The notes under the pieces: model-generated
Database searches by the model: none
The model's input: the letters and a program-made list of their open reading frames with translations, nothing else
Told to the model about the DNA's origin: nothing
Shown: positions 36,901-49,520 of the stretch, one piece after another
Layout of the letters: each line of letters opens with the position of its first letter
How positions within the stretch are numbered: position 1 is the first letter of the stretch
Position numbers and translations under genes: made by a program
Assembly (NCBI GenBank): GCA_900618425.1
Contig: UZAN01039727.1
Location: forward strand, 1-64,000
Source of the DNA: Echinostoma caproni
Lineage: Eukaryota > Platyhelminthes > Trematoda > Plagiorchiida > Echinostomatidae
DNA: 64,000 nucleotides
Direction: 5' to 3'

Positions 36901-38204
36901 ATGCTCAACAGTAGATCAAACTTCCCCTTGTATTTCCTTGCATCCCTCCACAAATCAAATAACAATAGAATGAGTAATTGTCAGGCAATTGCTAGACGAA
37001 TCTTTACTCTATAAAAACGCAACGACTTAGAGTTCAATCTCTTTCGAGATCCTATCATTTGCTTCATCAATCGACACAGCCAAACGCTTCAACGAGAGAA
37101 AAGATTTCCTGGAATCCTACTCGTCACTGCTAATGGTTGCCGCATAAATTTACCCCCACGAAGGAACCAAAGACATCATCTGGAACCGGAGATGATCCCA
37201 CAGATAATTTTCATGTTCGAAAACCAGCATCATCAAGCCGTTTATAGTTATATCCAAGTGAAACACCACATTGATCAATGGAAAGTGGTATGTTGTTGAA
37301 TAAACACTCAAATATTTGATAGACGTCATCAATAAATGGAATCAGCCGAATGCAATGAATCATATAAGCTACCTAGATAGAGCTCTTGGAATGCTCCAGT
37401 TTGATTGGCATGGTAAAAGGGGATTCTGTTTCTGATTCTGGGGTACTGGTAATCAAGATTCTCGCGGTAGTCTTTTAAGCAAGCACTAGGTTGATTCAGT
37501 CCTGGAAGCCACTTGCTAGGAACTGATCAAATTTATATCCGAAACTAAGTACGATCCACCAAATATTTCAAATGTTTTCTCACTGCTTCCTGAATCTATT
37601 GCTTACATATGATGGACAGAAAGGGTTGCGCGTGCATCACTGCACTTGCAAGGATCCTTCAGGTGCGAACGGTGTTCAGAAAACAGTTTACATAGACAGT
37701 TCAATCCAACAGCAGTTCGCCAACTTTGGGCATCGTACAAAGAAAGCTCTCCCTCCACCTCGTAGGCACGAGAATGCACGTTTTTCGTCACAAGCCTAAT
37801 CAAGTGTCGGCTTCAAGTATCATTGAGATTCTTTCGTTTTCCCACTCGATAACTTTGATACAGAGAGGACAGTAAACACTTTCAACGCCTCAGCTACTTT
37901 TAGGGAAAAAGATAATTTGCCCATAGGGAGAGTTCAGATATTCTAATGATATTTCAGTATTCTTTACCCCGGATATGCGTCAACACCGTTCTGTGAGCAG
38001 TTTCACTGAGGAATTGCTTCACTATTGAAGAGAGATATGAGTAATTCAAGCAAACACTGGTTACCAAATAATTCATTAGCAGACCTCATTGCAATAGATG
38101 ACAACCACTAATATTGAAATATCTAATCTTGTGCACAGCGTACATCTTGGTTTTAATCGGATAGTTGAAAGGATCGAATTTGACATGCGCATCCCTACCC
38201 CCGT

Positions 38205-38232
38205 CCCGCTGGCCCCCTGGCCCCCTGGCCGT
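38205..38232. repeat. Short GC-rich tandem (GGCCCCCT units)
   Basis: Two to three copies of ggccccct followed by ggccg, GC-rich against an AT-rich background. It is too short to interpret. Confidence 0.6.
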
Positions 38233-40894
38233 CGTTGGCATGACTTCGTTCTTTTGGGATAATTGTTAAAGCACCTATCCAAATATAGTGAACTTTCTAG
38301 AGTGATCTTCGAAAGTGAATACTGCCATCGGACATATTGGTTTATCTAAAGAATTTACTTCTTACGTACTTATAAACGTTTCACATCCCTTACATATTGA
38401 ACTTGATGGAGCCGTGTCAACGTTCGCCACAAGAGCTAGCTTGCTTTAAAGTGTTTTAGTCCCTTTGCTTGTCTTATCACAATTCCGTTCGTTCATATTT
38501 ACCGCGTCTCGTTGTCGACTCACTAAACGTAATTCACGAACTTTAAACACATTCACTTGGATGACTATTTTTACGCTCGCCACTTTCTTTTTATTTGACT
38601 TCAATTTAATCCAGAATATTCCCTGTAAAAGGGTGTGGTAAACCGAAAATTCACCCTAACACGGGTGTATCCGTCTTTTAATTGATAAAAGCCTAAGGTT
38701 TTCCCATAATAAGAACTTGATTTGTCCTCTATGTAGTTTAATTCCGATATTAATATCCACCAGTTAACACATTTGATTAGGCCATGTCATTTGCTACGCG
38801 CAGCATATAACAATCCGTCTACGCTATGCACAATGCCTCCCCTGTGAGGTTGAATGAATGAGGTCAGTTACCGGTGGGTTGACTCATTTTCCTGCCGATC
38901 TCACTCGATCAACTGCCAAATGCGTAACCTGCACGGAAGGACGAACCCTCTCAAAACTCTCAGCCCCATAGCCTTGTTAGATAATTCAGTGACAAAGTAC
39001 TTTTATTCGTTTGGTAAGTCAGTCAATAGACTAACACTTAAATAGATCCGATCCAATGATTGATAAGTAACGGACAAAGCACAAATCGCTTAGTGACGTT
39101 CCCAGAATGATATCATTGGGAGATTCACTTGACGCTGAAAAGTTGGCATTGTTTGGGTGCTAGCTCGGGGTGGATTGCTATTGTCTGGTCAATTACTCTA
39201 ACATCTCTCTATGATTCAAACTCGTTAAATTAGCAGTAGAAAGTCATCTCACCTAACCATGAATGCATGAATGCCTTCGGTTGCTGCGCACCCTCACCAT
39301 TCACTAGCTGTTCTCGGAAACTAGCCTCAGCACCGATCTCCTTATTCCACTGTTCCCTTTGTTTTGATTAGGTTCATGTATGTGGTTTCACGCGGTAACT
39401 GGTGCTCATCCTGGCGGATGACCATCTCAACAGTTCCATGTAACACCGCTTTATTTCCTCAATCTCATTCCTTTTTCAAAATGTTTTACCCCAACGGGAG
39501 AAAACTAACGTATACAGTAAAACGAGAATGTGTGGCACGTACGCTCGAAGGTGTAGAGATTGGCGTGCATTTAGAATCAGAGCTCAGTTATACCGAGTGA
39601 CGTTTCCTTCAAACTGATAAGCAACTTCTCATGTCCCGCTACTCCAGTACGTCAGCGCTTGATCAAGCAGTCATTGGCATTACCTTGGGCATCATTGATT
39701 GAATTTCGGCGGACAGCCCATCACACAACGTGAGAGCTCGAGGTTCACATAAAGTCAACAAGCACGATTCAAACGACAGCTACTTTTTCGTACTTTCTGC
39801 ATACTGTAGTCCGTATGCAGTCAAAAACATCCTCTGTCATCGGCCAAATGAGCTACAGCTCAAGCGCCAAAAATGACATAATTATGGCCAAAGACCCGAA
39901 AGGTTCGTGGTGACCTTCTGTAGACGCCGACGTGCATTCAGATTGATCACATAACAATTGGCGAAGGTAGATGAAAGATCACCATCGGTACTCATCTACA
40001 TGTTTAGATTTTGAGCATGCACTCTGGTTTTTACCAAGTTGTCTTTGGAATTTATTGGCTGTACAAAAATGAGACGAAAACAGCCTGACATTGTAAAGCT
40101 CTCCGACTCGGCCGTGGTGATCGGCTAGTAAAACGAGTTAACCCAAAAGTGCAGAAGAACACGTAAACTAGCCCAAGCGCAATGGACTCAACCGGCTTAC
40201 AGAGTTTTGACCTAGTCCGACATTGGGATTCTTCGGACTCTCCAAGAATTCTTGGCGCGCATCGAGCAATCTCGGCAGACAGTAAGTATAATTTGCAGCG
40301 CCTCTGTTCAAAACGCACATTTTCAACGAGCTTCAAAGTATGACGAGAAACCTGGTGCAGACTACATGCAAAGGAGATGGAATCAGCAGCTTGGTGTAGA
40401 AACACCCGTCAGGCGCTTCGGCTAATCCATGGCAGCTCGCTTTTCTAACCTTGCTGTTGCTTCGGATGAAGAAACCCTCTCCAACCCCGGGGGATGCACC
40501 AATCAACTAGTCGAAATGAGTATCAAGTAAACAATCTTAGCAAACGTCCCGTGCTGTGTTTGATGCGATCAAAACGAGATAGGTGAACCCAAATAACCCT
40601 ATATAATTAAAATGACTCGTTGATAAATTTATCGAAAAAGCTTGTTTCGTCTACCGGACTTTGTTTTCAATGTGGCAATGGGCCTTTTTCATCCGTGGTT
40701 GTACCCAACAAAAACGATTTGCTACCAGCAGCCTATTGTAGGTATTTCCTCTGGAAATGCACCTCGGTCACGATCGACAGTAATACTCCCAGAAGTGAGA
40801 TGCCAATAGGAACACTACTCCCTGGAATGCCATAATGCCTATGGCTCAGACAGCAGCAGGTGGAGAGCTGAAACTGCTAACGACGATTTTATGG

Positions 40895-40985
40895 GGGTTG
40901 TGTCGTATTGGTTTAGTAGATGTCATCGGCGTGCTTTGAACCCTATGGTTTGAGGTTCGAGCCTCATCTACTTCGGTAGTAGAGA
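40895..40985 (+). repeat. Possible tRNA-derived SINE remnant
   Basis: A box-B-like word (ggttcgagcctcatc) lies at about 40955 after a sequence with a weak box-A-like appearance. No partner copy was identified in the window. Confidence 0.3.
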
Positions 40986-42524
40986 GCTTTGCTTCCAAGC
41001 CACGCCTGACCTGATGGGGCTTCACGTGATTCGCCACTTCAAGTCTTAATGCTTCGGTTACTGGTTCCCATCACTGAACACTAGGTCTTCGTGACTATAG
41101 GGTCCAGCCCATCCGCTATTCATCACAAAAGCGTGTCACGAAAAAACAGTGTCAGCTCCGTGGAAGACAAATTTCCAAACAGACGGCTGGATTACGTGCA
41201 CACTGAGATCAAACATATAGACGACAAACTATTGTCGTGTTTTTGGACGTTTGCGTACTATAATGCATTCGCAAATGAGTGACGCGCTGCCATAGTAGGG
41301 GAGAATCCCAAGTCAAAGCAATATTGGCTGGTAGAATTCTACGGTACTAATCTAAAGAGAACAATAGAAAACGTATAATTAATAGGCAAACCTCAATTAT
41401 ACGGACGGAAAATACTCAAACCAAAAGAACCGAGTGTGATGTCTAACAAAAGCGAACACATATCAGTCACCAAAATTCACCACGCAAAACTGAAATGTGG
41501 TTGGCGTCGGATCATCAAATAGACTAATATGCATGGATTTCTGTGTGTGTATGAGTGCGTTTGTGAAAAACAGCAATGATCAAACCCAAACGGAAATGTT
41601 TTGGAAAAGAAAAAGTTTTTTAAATAAATCTTGAATACAATCAGAACGACCTTCAACTCCATCAATCTTCCCGTTCTGTTTTGCTCTTTGCTCATTATGG
41701 TCATCAGTGTACAACGTAATATGGTGAAGCAAACTTCACTGATCGCTGTGCACACATACTAATTCAAGCATTCTGGTCTGATAAGAAGTGACAACATGAA
41801 CGCCATTGCTGTCGACTTGCAGTCATGACCTTCAGCATCTCCAACTCTCGGGCTTCGGAGTCTTTTGGACCCCAACCAGGAAGACGACAGACACCTACTC
41901 TACCTAATCGGTCTGTTTACTTCTTCATGTCTCGTCTCCACGTAATCTGCTGACCTCCATTTGGCTCCCTCTAGCCTGTAACAGCCCCTGCAAACAAGGC
42001 GCACTGCGGTAGGCGACCGTCGGACATACTCAAAAAATGTCCTAACCAACGGAGCCTATTGAGCTGGATTCGATAAGATAGATAATTCTTGTTTGATGTA
42101 TTCCCAAACACCCGACGACTTACTTCCAAGTTCCTAACCCGCTCACTCCATCCAGCCTGGGCCAGAGTATGTAAGAATCGATTGTCAAACATTGCTAAAT
42201 GACGGATGATTTCTACCCGGAAATTCAAGGTCTCACAACAGTACACCAGAACTGATCGTACAGTGGCACAGTAAACGCGACTTTTCAACTTTAGTAACAC
42301 GTCACGGGGCCGCCACAGGTGTTTAAGTCCTTCGTACGCTGTTCGGGCCTAGGAGAGGTGGGTGGTTATATCCTTTGATGCGCTATCGTCGTTGCTCAAG
42401 GAGCTACCTAAGTACGAGAAGTAGTCAACTTCAGCTTATTCCTGACCGTCTAGTTTCAGAACACAACACGGCGATACCCAGTCTTGTGACATTACTTTGC
42501 GCTTTGAAGGTGCAAAGTACATGC

Positions 42525-42540
42525 CAAACGGAGCGATAGA
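42525..42540 (-). pseudogene. Deletion junction removing RTE reverse transcriptase active site
   Basis: On the minus strand, reading into the junction gives VTRGGVRRSVLS, matching the intact motif that precedes CPLSPF in related elements. Immediately after it, in another frame, comes PFGMYFAPSKRKVM, which in intact RTEs lies about 80-100 residues further on. The YADD box between them is gone and the frame shifts. Intact RTEs have a Pro-Phe near both sides, so a short-homology deletion is plausible. Confidence 0.75.
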
Positions 42541-42995
42541 ACAGAGCGACGAACACCGCCCCTAGTTACGAACGACCTACTCAGATCACCGTATACCCTT
42601 ACGCTACCATAAGTATGCTAGTAGAGTGAACTCAGTATGTTTACGCAATTCTGCGGTATTCCTTTGTAAAGGAGCAAACCCGTAAAGTATTCACGATCAG
42701 CTTAGTCGAATTCTCCTTTTAGGTCAAGGAACACGACAACCGTTAGTCGACGGTACATACGCCATACCTTGAGGATTTGACGTAGAGTGAAGGTTTGGTC
42801 GAAACAATAGCGACCTGCTTGTTTTTCGCGGATGTTTGTCTCCCTAAACGGCGTCAGACGTCGAAGTATAATGGAGGCTAGTAACTTGGTGGCGATTGGG
42901 ATCAAACTTATTCCACGGTGGTTTGCGCAGTCATTGCGAGACCCCTTCCTAAAAATTGGAACGATCAGTGATTCCCTGCAGCAGGATGAAGGAAN

Positions 42996-42996
42996 G
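42996..42996. other. Single-base assembly ambiguity (N)
   Basis: One undetermined base inside the RTE reverse transcriptase remnant. Confidence 0.9.
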
Positions 42997-44749
42997 TATC
43001 ACATCAGTAATGGAGTCTACAAAATCATCACCCCCATCTTGAAAAGAGTGGGAGGAAGCCCATCCGGCCCTAGTGCTTTACCTTTCTTGGGTGCGTGGAT
43101 GCAAGAATGAACTTGTGCTGCAGTAGGAGGTTCAGCTGACACTGCCTCCCGTATTGCGTATCAGTTGGAATAGTCTTTGACTATGCCCTGATGCAGCTGC
43201 TACTTTCATTTCACCAGTTATCGTTACCCACCAGTTCGCACGGTCTTTCTTGAAGCTCTCTTTGAGTTGACTTAACAGACGCCACCTAGCCCTGCCTTGA
43301 TTCCGGGTGGTTGGGATTTGCCACTTTTTCTCAATCAGTGCTACTGACTGATCAGATATCCAATACCTCGGGCGGACTACCGCATCAGATCCACAAACAA
43401 CCTTCGCTATGGAGTACATTGCTCGATCAATGTGATCCCATTGTTCATTTACACTACCACCCCGCACTGCGTTTAGCTCTTGCCCTAGTTCTGATTCAAA
43501 ACGAGCACGAAGGGTTGAGTCAGATAAGCGACGATCTGCCAGTCGAGTTTGGTGGGATTTTCTGCGATCATTGAGTTGGAGAGTGAACTTCATCAAAACT
43601 AACGCATGATCGGATTCAAAGCAGATGGTCTAATAGGACCTGCAATTTTGTAAGGAGCCACGACAACGGTAACTTACTGCTATATGGTCGATCTGAGTTA
43701 GCGTGCCAGGTGAATTTGAGCGCCACGTTGCTGTCCGTTGAGAGCTATGCCGGAAGTTTGTGCTGGATAGGAACCAATGATGGTCTGCGCGGAAATGAAT
43801 AAGTCGGTCGCCATTATCTGTTCACTGGCAGGGCAGATCACAATGATCGCCTAGGCAAGCTTCCGATGCACTCAGTTTCCAACTTGAGCGTTAAAATCAC
43901 CTGCGAGTACAATTGGCTCAACCGAATGATTTCGGTGAGTTTATCATAAAACTCTTCCTTCTGTGTGCCAGAACTGCAGTTGGTTGGTGCATACGCTCAA
44001 ATGATGAATAAATACCTTTTGGTGTTGCTTCCTTTCCGGACGCTGATAAACCGTTGGAGCCGTATCGCACATAAGCGGCTGTTAACGGGGATCCAGTCAG
44101 GTAATGCAGTTTTTCGGCTGTATTGTTGGGTACAATGCCCACACTACGCCGGCCTACTGAACGGGCTTCGTCATAACTTGACGTGTGGAGGCAGAATCTC
44201 TAAGATCCTGGATTCGAGTCTTTGACACGCAGCAGACATCAATCCCCAAAGAGTTTACTGTACGCACCAGACACGCTGGTTGACCTACCTGCAACAGTTT
44301 CCTCTTATTGAAGGCCCCCAGATTCAGTGGCTGATGAGACTTCAGAATCTGCGCTGTGTTTTGTGGTAAAGAACTTACCTGGCCACTTGACAACGAACTT
44401 TGGCGGGTGACGACTAAGATGTTTGAGGAAATGTTACGGGTTGGGAGAAGGGGTAAAGGGAGAGGGACGGGTACGGAAGATGAAGAGTTAAACAAAGGTT
44501 GGGATATCTAAGCAGTAGCCTACTTATCACTACCCCCTCCGCTTGATGCGATGAGCAGCGCGGTCCTGATTATCCTGCCCGACGACCGACGCAGCATGTA
44601 ATTATTTTTTGTTTCTGTATACATTTGAATTTGATGGACGGCTACTGCCAGGGTGTCCAGCTACTAAGCAGGAGAACGATTATGGTTTTCGTCTAAAGCC
44701 TTTAATTCGGACAAGAACCTGACCGCAAGGCAGCGGGTAAGACGAAGTA

Positions 44750-44850
44750 GAGGCCCATTTACTTGGATCAATTACTCGTCTACCACTCTACCGACTGAGA
44801 CGCTAAATCGAGTTGAACCCCCAATCTGGAGGACCAGGAGACTGGAATTC
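44750..44850 (-). repeat. Possible tRNA-derived SINE remnant near the RTE leader
   Basis: On the minus strand a box-A-like ctcagtcggtagagtggtag is followed by, in reverse order on the plus strand, gagttgaaccccc, which resembles a box B. The relative order and spacing are only partly tRNA-like. It may instead be leader sequence of the neighbouring LINE. Confidence 0.35.
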
Positions 44851-45129
44851 ATTTTACTGCTACCCACTGACCTTCCAGGCCTGATTAGATCTGCGGCTTG
44901 AAAAAAGCCATCCTGTATGGTTCGTTGGGTCACAGAGGTGCACAAGCCGCCACGTCAAGGTGCAGTCTCGTCATTTGCTGAGATGCGCAATACCCGAGAA
45001 GGATGTTCTGATTTCAAAAGATTTCTATTATTAGATCTCGGGGAAGCTTGGGGCCTGTGGTACAATTTTACCCTCGGTTCCTGTCACTAATGAAGTAGAC
45101 AACAGGGTTGTCCTACCTCTCCGTATCTC

Positions 45130-45770
45130 AATAACTTTACCACCGATGATGTCCTGCAAAAAAATGTCAAATAACCTAACGAATCACGGCGTTGAGATTC
45201 GTCCTGGAGACAAAGTTATAGGCTTAGACGAAACGGAAGATATCGTCTTGCTCAGTGCAAATTCAAAACTGATTCAAAATGCTTAGCGATTGAGGTGGCT
45301 TGGTATAGTATGTACTTTAAACCACTCAAGTTCAAGTTACTACTGCAAAACTGGCAGGAGTTAGCGAGTCCGCTTCAAGGGCAGAGAATACCACAGAAAT
45401 AGTTGAGATGTTTATCTATCTGGGAGTTGAATAGCGACCTGCGGGAGGGTAGGTGAGGAGATCCATCAATAGGTGATTGAAACACAAATCGGTATTTGAC
45501 AATCACTGACACTTCTGGCACCATTGTGATACATCCCTAACTGAATTGCAAGCATATGACCTTGCATAAGTTTGAAGAATATAAACTGAGCAAGCTTATG
45601 TATAGCACGACAGTATGTGATGTGTCACTTTACAACGAAGAACCGTGACCTCTCTAGGCGGTTCATCAGAAAAGACAAACTACTTTCGAGAATCGCTGTC
45701 TGTGTACCATCTACCGAATATGGTGGATGGTTTGTGAGAATAACTTTGAGTGTAGATGACGTGTGTGTTG
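45130..45770 (+). mobile_element. Second RTE-type LINE remnant (reverse transcriptase palm to thumb)
   Basis: The plus-strand fragments align in order with an RTE reverse transcriptase. GVEIRPGDKVIGLDETEDIV at about 45190-45250 occupies the place of the GDKL..LDYADDIV active-site region. Then come MYFKPLKFKLLLQNWQ, VEMFIYLGVE, and after 45590 MYSTTVCDVSLYNEEP and NRCLCTIYRIWW. The catalytic YADD is degenerated to ETED, and several stops and frameshifts follow. It faces away from the minus-strand RTE just to its left, so the two are arranged back to back. Confidence 0.8.
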
Positions 45771-46296
45771 GATTCATATAGTTTGCCATGAAGCAAAATT
45801 ATTTTGTTGTTCTGTCTGCTTTGGATAAAACACATTCCACGAATGTCCGGACTCTGCGGGCCGTCTGCGATTTACAAGCTGACCTGGGATTAAAAAGGAC
45901 GAAAAAGCGGGATAGTGAAGGAAAGACATAATGAAGAGGGTTTGTAACAAAGTAGTTCAAAACTGCATCCAACAAACAAAAAAGTGATTTCCTTTACCAA
46001 ATCAATTGATTTTGGTTCTGTTTTGTTCTTCTCAACCGAGGGTTATCTGGGTCTAGATTTTGCGAAGACTGGTGTAAAAGTGTTTTTTATTCATCAACTT
46101 GAAATCGTTCTCGTGTGCCTGTTTCTTTTACATGTAACTCTGTTTGTTCGAAAGCTGAAACCACGGCTCTGTCTACTCACGCAATAAACGGATACAATAA
46201 TTAGCTCACTATTTTTAATTCCCCCCCACCCCCACTACCACCACTACCATCGCGTCCAATCGTCCGCATGTTCACACTACATCCGCCTTCTTCAAG

Positions 46297-46621
46297 TATC
46301 CAAATTGGATACGCTAACGAGCCCCACACCGACAATGAGTGTCACCCGGGTGTCCGAGCAAGACAACTGTAACAATTCGCATTCACTGGAAACACCACTC
46401 CTCATGTCTGTTCAGTCGGCGCGACGTAAGGCAAGCTTTCGATCGTCACAACATAAACGAAATATGGCCAGCGGATTCGATGTACACAGTTCTCGGGTTA
46501 TGGCCAAATCAGATGAAAAACCGTGCAGTATTGAAAGCACTGATGGTGCAATCGAAGCCCCCGCGTTGGAACGAGAACGATCCATTGAACGTGGCATGCC
46601 AAAGATGAGACCGGGAACAAG
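46297..46621 (+). CDS. PRKD: PRKD exon 8: long linker before PH domain
   Basis: The acceptor is preceded by a C-rich and then CT-rich tract and ends ttcaag, an AAG acceptor; the donor is AAG|gtaagt. TA completes a Val codon with the G of exon 7. After 107 codons, AG remains and joins the C of exon 9 to make Ser. The product begins SKLDTLTSPTPTMSVTRV, is rich in Ser, Thr, Arg and Glu, and ends near MRPGTS. The junction with exon 9 recreates the vertebrate pattern SPSTSNNIPLMRV as RPGTSKTGPRNIPLMRV. Ser/Thr in this linker are likely regulatory phosphosites by analogy only. Two overlapping frames exist, and phase selects this one. Confidence 0.9.
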
Positions 46622-46842
46622 GTAAGTGATTGCGGCTTCAAAAAGTCGTAAAATTAGAAGGGACGATTAGCACCGTATTTTTTTACGTTTTCCTGTTCCA
46701 AGTGAAATTCCGGAAAAATTATAACGGTGTACATCAATAGGAAGTGAGAACAATGAGGTTTATTGTTAAACAAAACATTCGTGTGTTATGCTGTCATCAA
46801 TTTTTAATTATTATTTATTGAACATGCAACGATACCATTTTC

Positions 46843-46970
46843 AGGAACGGGGAAGCAGTCAATCGGAGAATTGGTGGAATTGGTAGAAAGTTAAACAATG
46901 GTGGTTGGATTCGAACACACGTTCACCGAAACGATAAATCACTAAATAAGTAGTGATCATATTCCAACAG
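46843..46970 (-). repeat. tRNA-derived SINE, family A
   Basis: Minus-strand sequence includes gtgttcgaatccaaccacca (box B region), gtttaactttctaccaattc and the tail ttcctgaaaatggtatcgtt, closely matching the plus-strand copy at 33755-33935. The box A side lies toward 46970 and is weaker. It sits about 220 nt inside the 5' part of intron 8. Confidence 0.65.
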
Positions 46971-47563
46971 CCAACTTTTACTGAAGTATACAAATCCAGT
47001 CACAACGAGAATGGTGTTTTTCATACGCTAATTAAGTCTTCCGTGGTTTGCATCATAAATATCGTGACATCTTAGAACTGGAGGAAAATCACAAGAAATA
47101 TCCTGTAAAAATAAAAAATGTTTGATCGATAACAGGGGTCATCTAAATGTGCTTTTGAGAAACTGATCCATGATGACTGAAAAATTTATCTAACAAGACA
47201 AAGGATAGCGGATTTACCGTATGTCGTAGCTGTGTTTCGCGTTATATTTGCTGGGTTCAACAAAACAAAGCCTATTACAGAAATTCTCCCAAAGTAGTTC
47301 TGACATGGAGTACATCTATGTCTGAATCCCAGCAACGAGTGTGAAGATGATGCAGTGTGGCGAGTCTTATTTCGGACACCTGAAGTTTCCTTTTTCTATT
47401 CCACAGCTGTGTGTTATGAATATCACAAGATTCTCCAGGACAAAACGCCCCAAGAGGATAGACGTCGTATTAGTCCAAACGAAATAAATAAGGTTGCGTA
47501 CCATCTGAGTTCTCCGTTGTAGCAAAAGGTCTAGGGCACATCAGTGGTAAACCATCATCACTA

Positions 47564-47590
47564 CCAACAAAAACAACAACAACAACAATT
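47564..47590. repeat. CAA microsatellite
   Basis: A run of AAC/CAA triplets (aacaacaacaacaac). It could be the tail of a small retroelement, but no body was recognised next to it. Confidence 0.7.
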
Positions 47591-48227
47591 TTTAGGTGTT
47601 TAACTGATAGAATGAAATGACAAAACATGCTGAACTACCCTAGGGGAAATTCAATTTTGCTTTCAACTTGTAATTCCCATCGTGTATGGTATCAACGCGT
47701 GACGATCGCGCCTGTTCAACAAGCGACTGCGCCATCCTGCGAATTTATCTGCCACCCTTAGCATACAGAACTGAGTTCGTCTCCATTTTTCAGGCAAACA
47801 AACAAACCTCGGTGGATTCAACCGTGAATGCACCCAAGTACATGGATAGACGATTTGGATAAACTGAACGGAGCAGATGTTCTGACAAAAAACAAGAAAA
47901 ATCGATCATTAAAGCGTAAACACTGAGACTAAAACACACCCATCCCATCCATATACAGCGCGTTTGCGCACGGGGAATGTTCACTAGTATTGCTTTCCGA
48001 ATTTGCCAGATTTTTTAGAAATTTCTTTATCGTTTTGACTTGTTCAGAAAAGAGCTATGATAAATTGAATTTTTGACACAAATAAGAATATCGAAATAAA
48101 AACAATATAGCCATCACATCGTTTTTCGTAACTGCATCTTCGGGTATTTACAGTTTTGGATGTTTACATATACGGCGGAAACAAATGTGATTGGTTCACA
48201 GAGTTTAAACGGGAAAGAATGATAATA

Positions 48228-48268
48228 TCTATCTATCTATCTATCTATCCATCTATCAATCTATCTAT
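48228..48268. repeat. CTAT tetranucleotide microsatellite
   Basis: About nine to ten tetranucleotide units, nearly perfect, with a few substitutions at the right end. Probably length-variable between individuals. Confidence 0.9.
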
Positions 48269-48539
48269 ATAAATTCATATTTATACATGGAGAAGGAGGA
48301 TGAACGACACAGATCGATTCCGGAAATTGCCGATGACCTTGCTTTTTTGCATTTTGTCACATCATGTTCCGCGAACACAACCAAGTTGAGGTCATAGTTC
48401 GATTCGTCACAGGTTTGAGTGGGGCCAAAACAACTGGAGAGACAACTATCCTGTTCTGTGTGTACAGAGATGGGTTCAAGAATTTGATTGCTACTGCTTC
48501 TGCCGTTACCAAGTGACGTCGCCGAACCTACTTTGACTG

Positions 48540-49520
48540 GCTTTAGGGCACTTTGTAGATGAATTTAAAATTATCGTCATTTATCTGGTGCCCGGAATCA
48601 GCGAGGTGGGCCACGGTTGCACTAATTATTGTTTTCTTGCATCCCGTGCTCAACCAGGCAGATTTCTGAAAACTATCTCATTGGTCGTCCTACATAGCTG
48701 GCCGAACGTGTGTAAGTGAAGAAATATGTAGCCATGGATGAGGAGAGGATGGACAGCTTGTCCTTAAGGTTGGTGCTGAGCTGTGACCCGTTTGCAAACG
48801 TCGCACGCAGAGTGGCGGCTCGATATGTTCGTGTCATTGCTTTATCCGAACGTCTTCTCAATAGATGACCACTAGCGTCTTCTTCTTTTTGAATGTGATT
48901 ACTTCTGGAAAGTTGGGCTTTTCTGGGATGTTCTTATCTATTAAATACTCTGGGTATGCATTGTTTAACAATATATATTTGATTTTTCTTAGTCTTCCCT
49001 CCACTATAGATCCTTGACGCAGATCATTCAAATCCTAAAGGCCAGACATTGTTGTACGTTTTGTTTAAATTGGATTGGAACGAAACAGTGGAAATGAATG
49101 TATTGATCGGTCCATTACGGTTTAAGAAAAATTGAAAGATATGTCAATCCGAATGGTCCCTTCTTGAGTTTACCGTCGATGAAATGAAGCGTATCCCGAT
49201 CTTCTGTTTCGGACGTAAAGCTGATTGGCTGCTGAGCTTTGTTAACATGATCCAATATTATGTTTCGCAAAATGCTTGAATTGGAAAGAATGAAAATATC
49301 GTCCGCACAGGGCAGTAGAATGGGAGCTTTTATTGTTGACTAATGTCCCGTAGTTCGGCTTTTTCCAGTTTAGCTACGTATATTGTTTGTCTTTTGAAAC
49401 TCTTGTGGGAACCTTCTACGAAATAAGCGCAGTTCAGAGTAAATGACCATGCTGTAAAATGATCACGCATTGCGGTGAGCGATTGCGTAATCCATGCAAC
49501 ATAACATGTCATCGCTTGAT
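48540..49520 (-). mobile_element. Penelope-like element remnant (reverse transcriptase and GIY-YIG end)
   Basis: Read on the minus strand, the reverse transcriptase active-site region LLPCADDIFILSNSS is encoded near 49318-49280, followed by KAQQPISFTSETED, LHFIDGKLKKGPFGL and later RRRSDKAMTRTYRAATLRAT. Then comes YFFTYTRSASYVGR near 48700, followed in a shifted frame by SAWLSTGCKKT, which resembles the GIY-YIG endonuclease end of Penelope-like elements. Catalytic Asp-Asp are kept, but several stops and frameshifts make it inactive. The upstream minus-strand frame to 49512 probably belongs to it (AKLEKAELRDIS). Element ends were not determined. Confidence 0.82.

Larger units (their letters stand above)
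41760..45050 (-). mobile_element. RTE-type LINE, decayed and internally deleted
   Basis: Read from right to left, the pieces follow the order of an RTE/SR2-like non-LTR retrotransposon. The endonuclease begins near 44390 (LGAFNKRKLLQVGQ, GIDVCCVSKTRIQD). GDFNAQVG lies near 43885, followed by IDHIAVSYRCRGS and SDHALV. The linker is at 43596-43132. The reverse transcriptase N-terminal part has NHRGISLIPIATKLLASI, and VVFLDLKGEFD ends near 42702. The C-terminal parts at 42300-41971 (RVYCATVRSVLVYCCETL, LRWLGHF) and 41860-41770 (RLPGWGPKD, QQWRSCC) complete it. Frameshifts and stops are frequent. The palm segment carrying the catalytic YADD box is missing. The extent of the 5' leader (44500-45050) is an inference. 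Confidence 0.88.
27680..46296 (+). other. PRKD intron 7 (18.6 kb), transposon-rich
   Basis: The longest intron. Recognised contents are several tRNA-derived SINEs, a well-preserved 3' fragment of an RTE-type LINE on the minus strand (30675-30990), an unexplained long minus-strand open frame (30984-31559), and a mosaic of two RTE remnants in opposite orientation (41760-45770). Between 34 and 41 kb only short unrecognised frames are present, plus a small GC-rich tandem at 38205-38232. Confidence 0.85.

Noticed and set aside
42832..43110. Plus-strand frame through the RTE remnant
   Set aside because: Antisense shadow of the reverse transcriptase and crosses an N.
43311..43574. Plus-strand frame
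   Set aside because: Antisense of the RTE endonuclease-reverse transcriptase linker on the minus strand.
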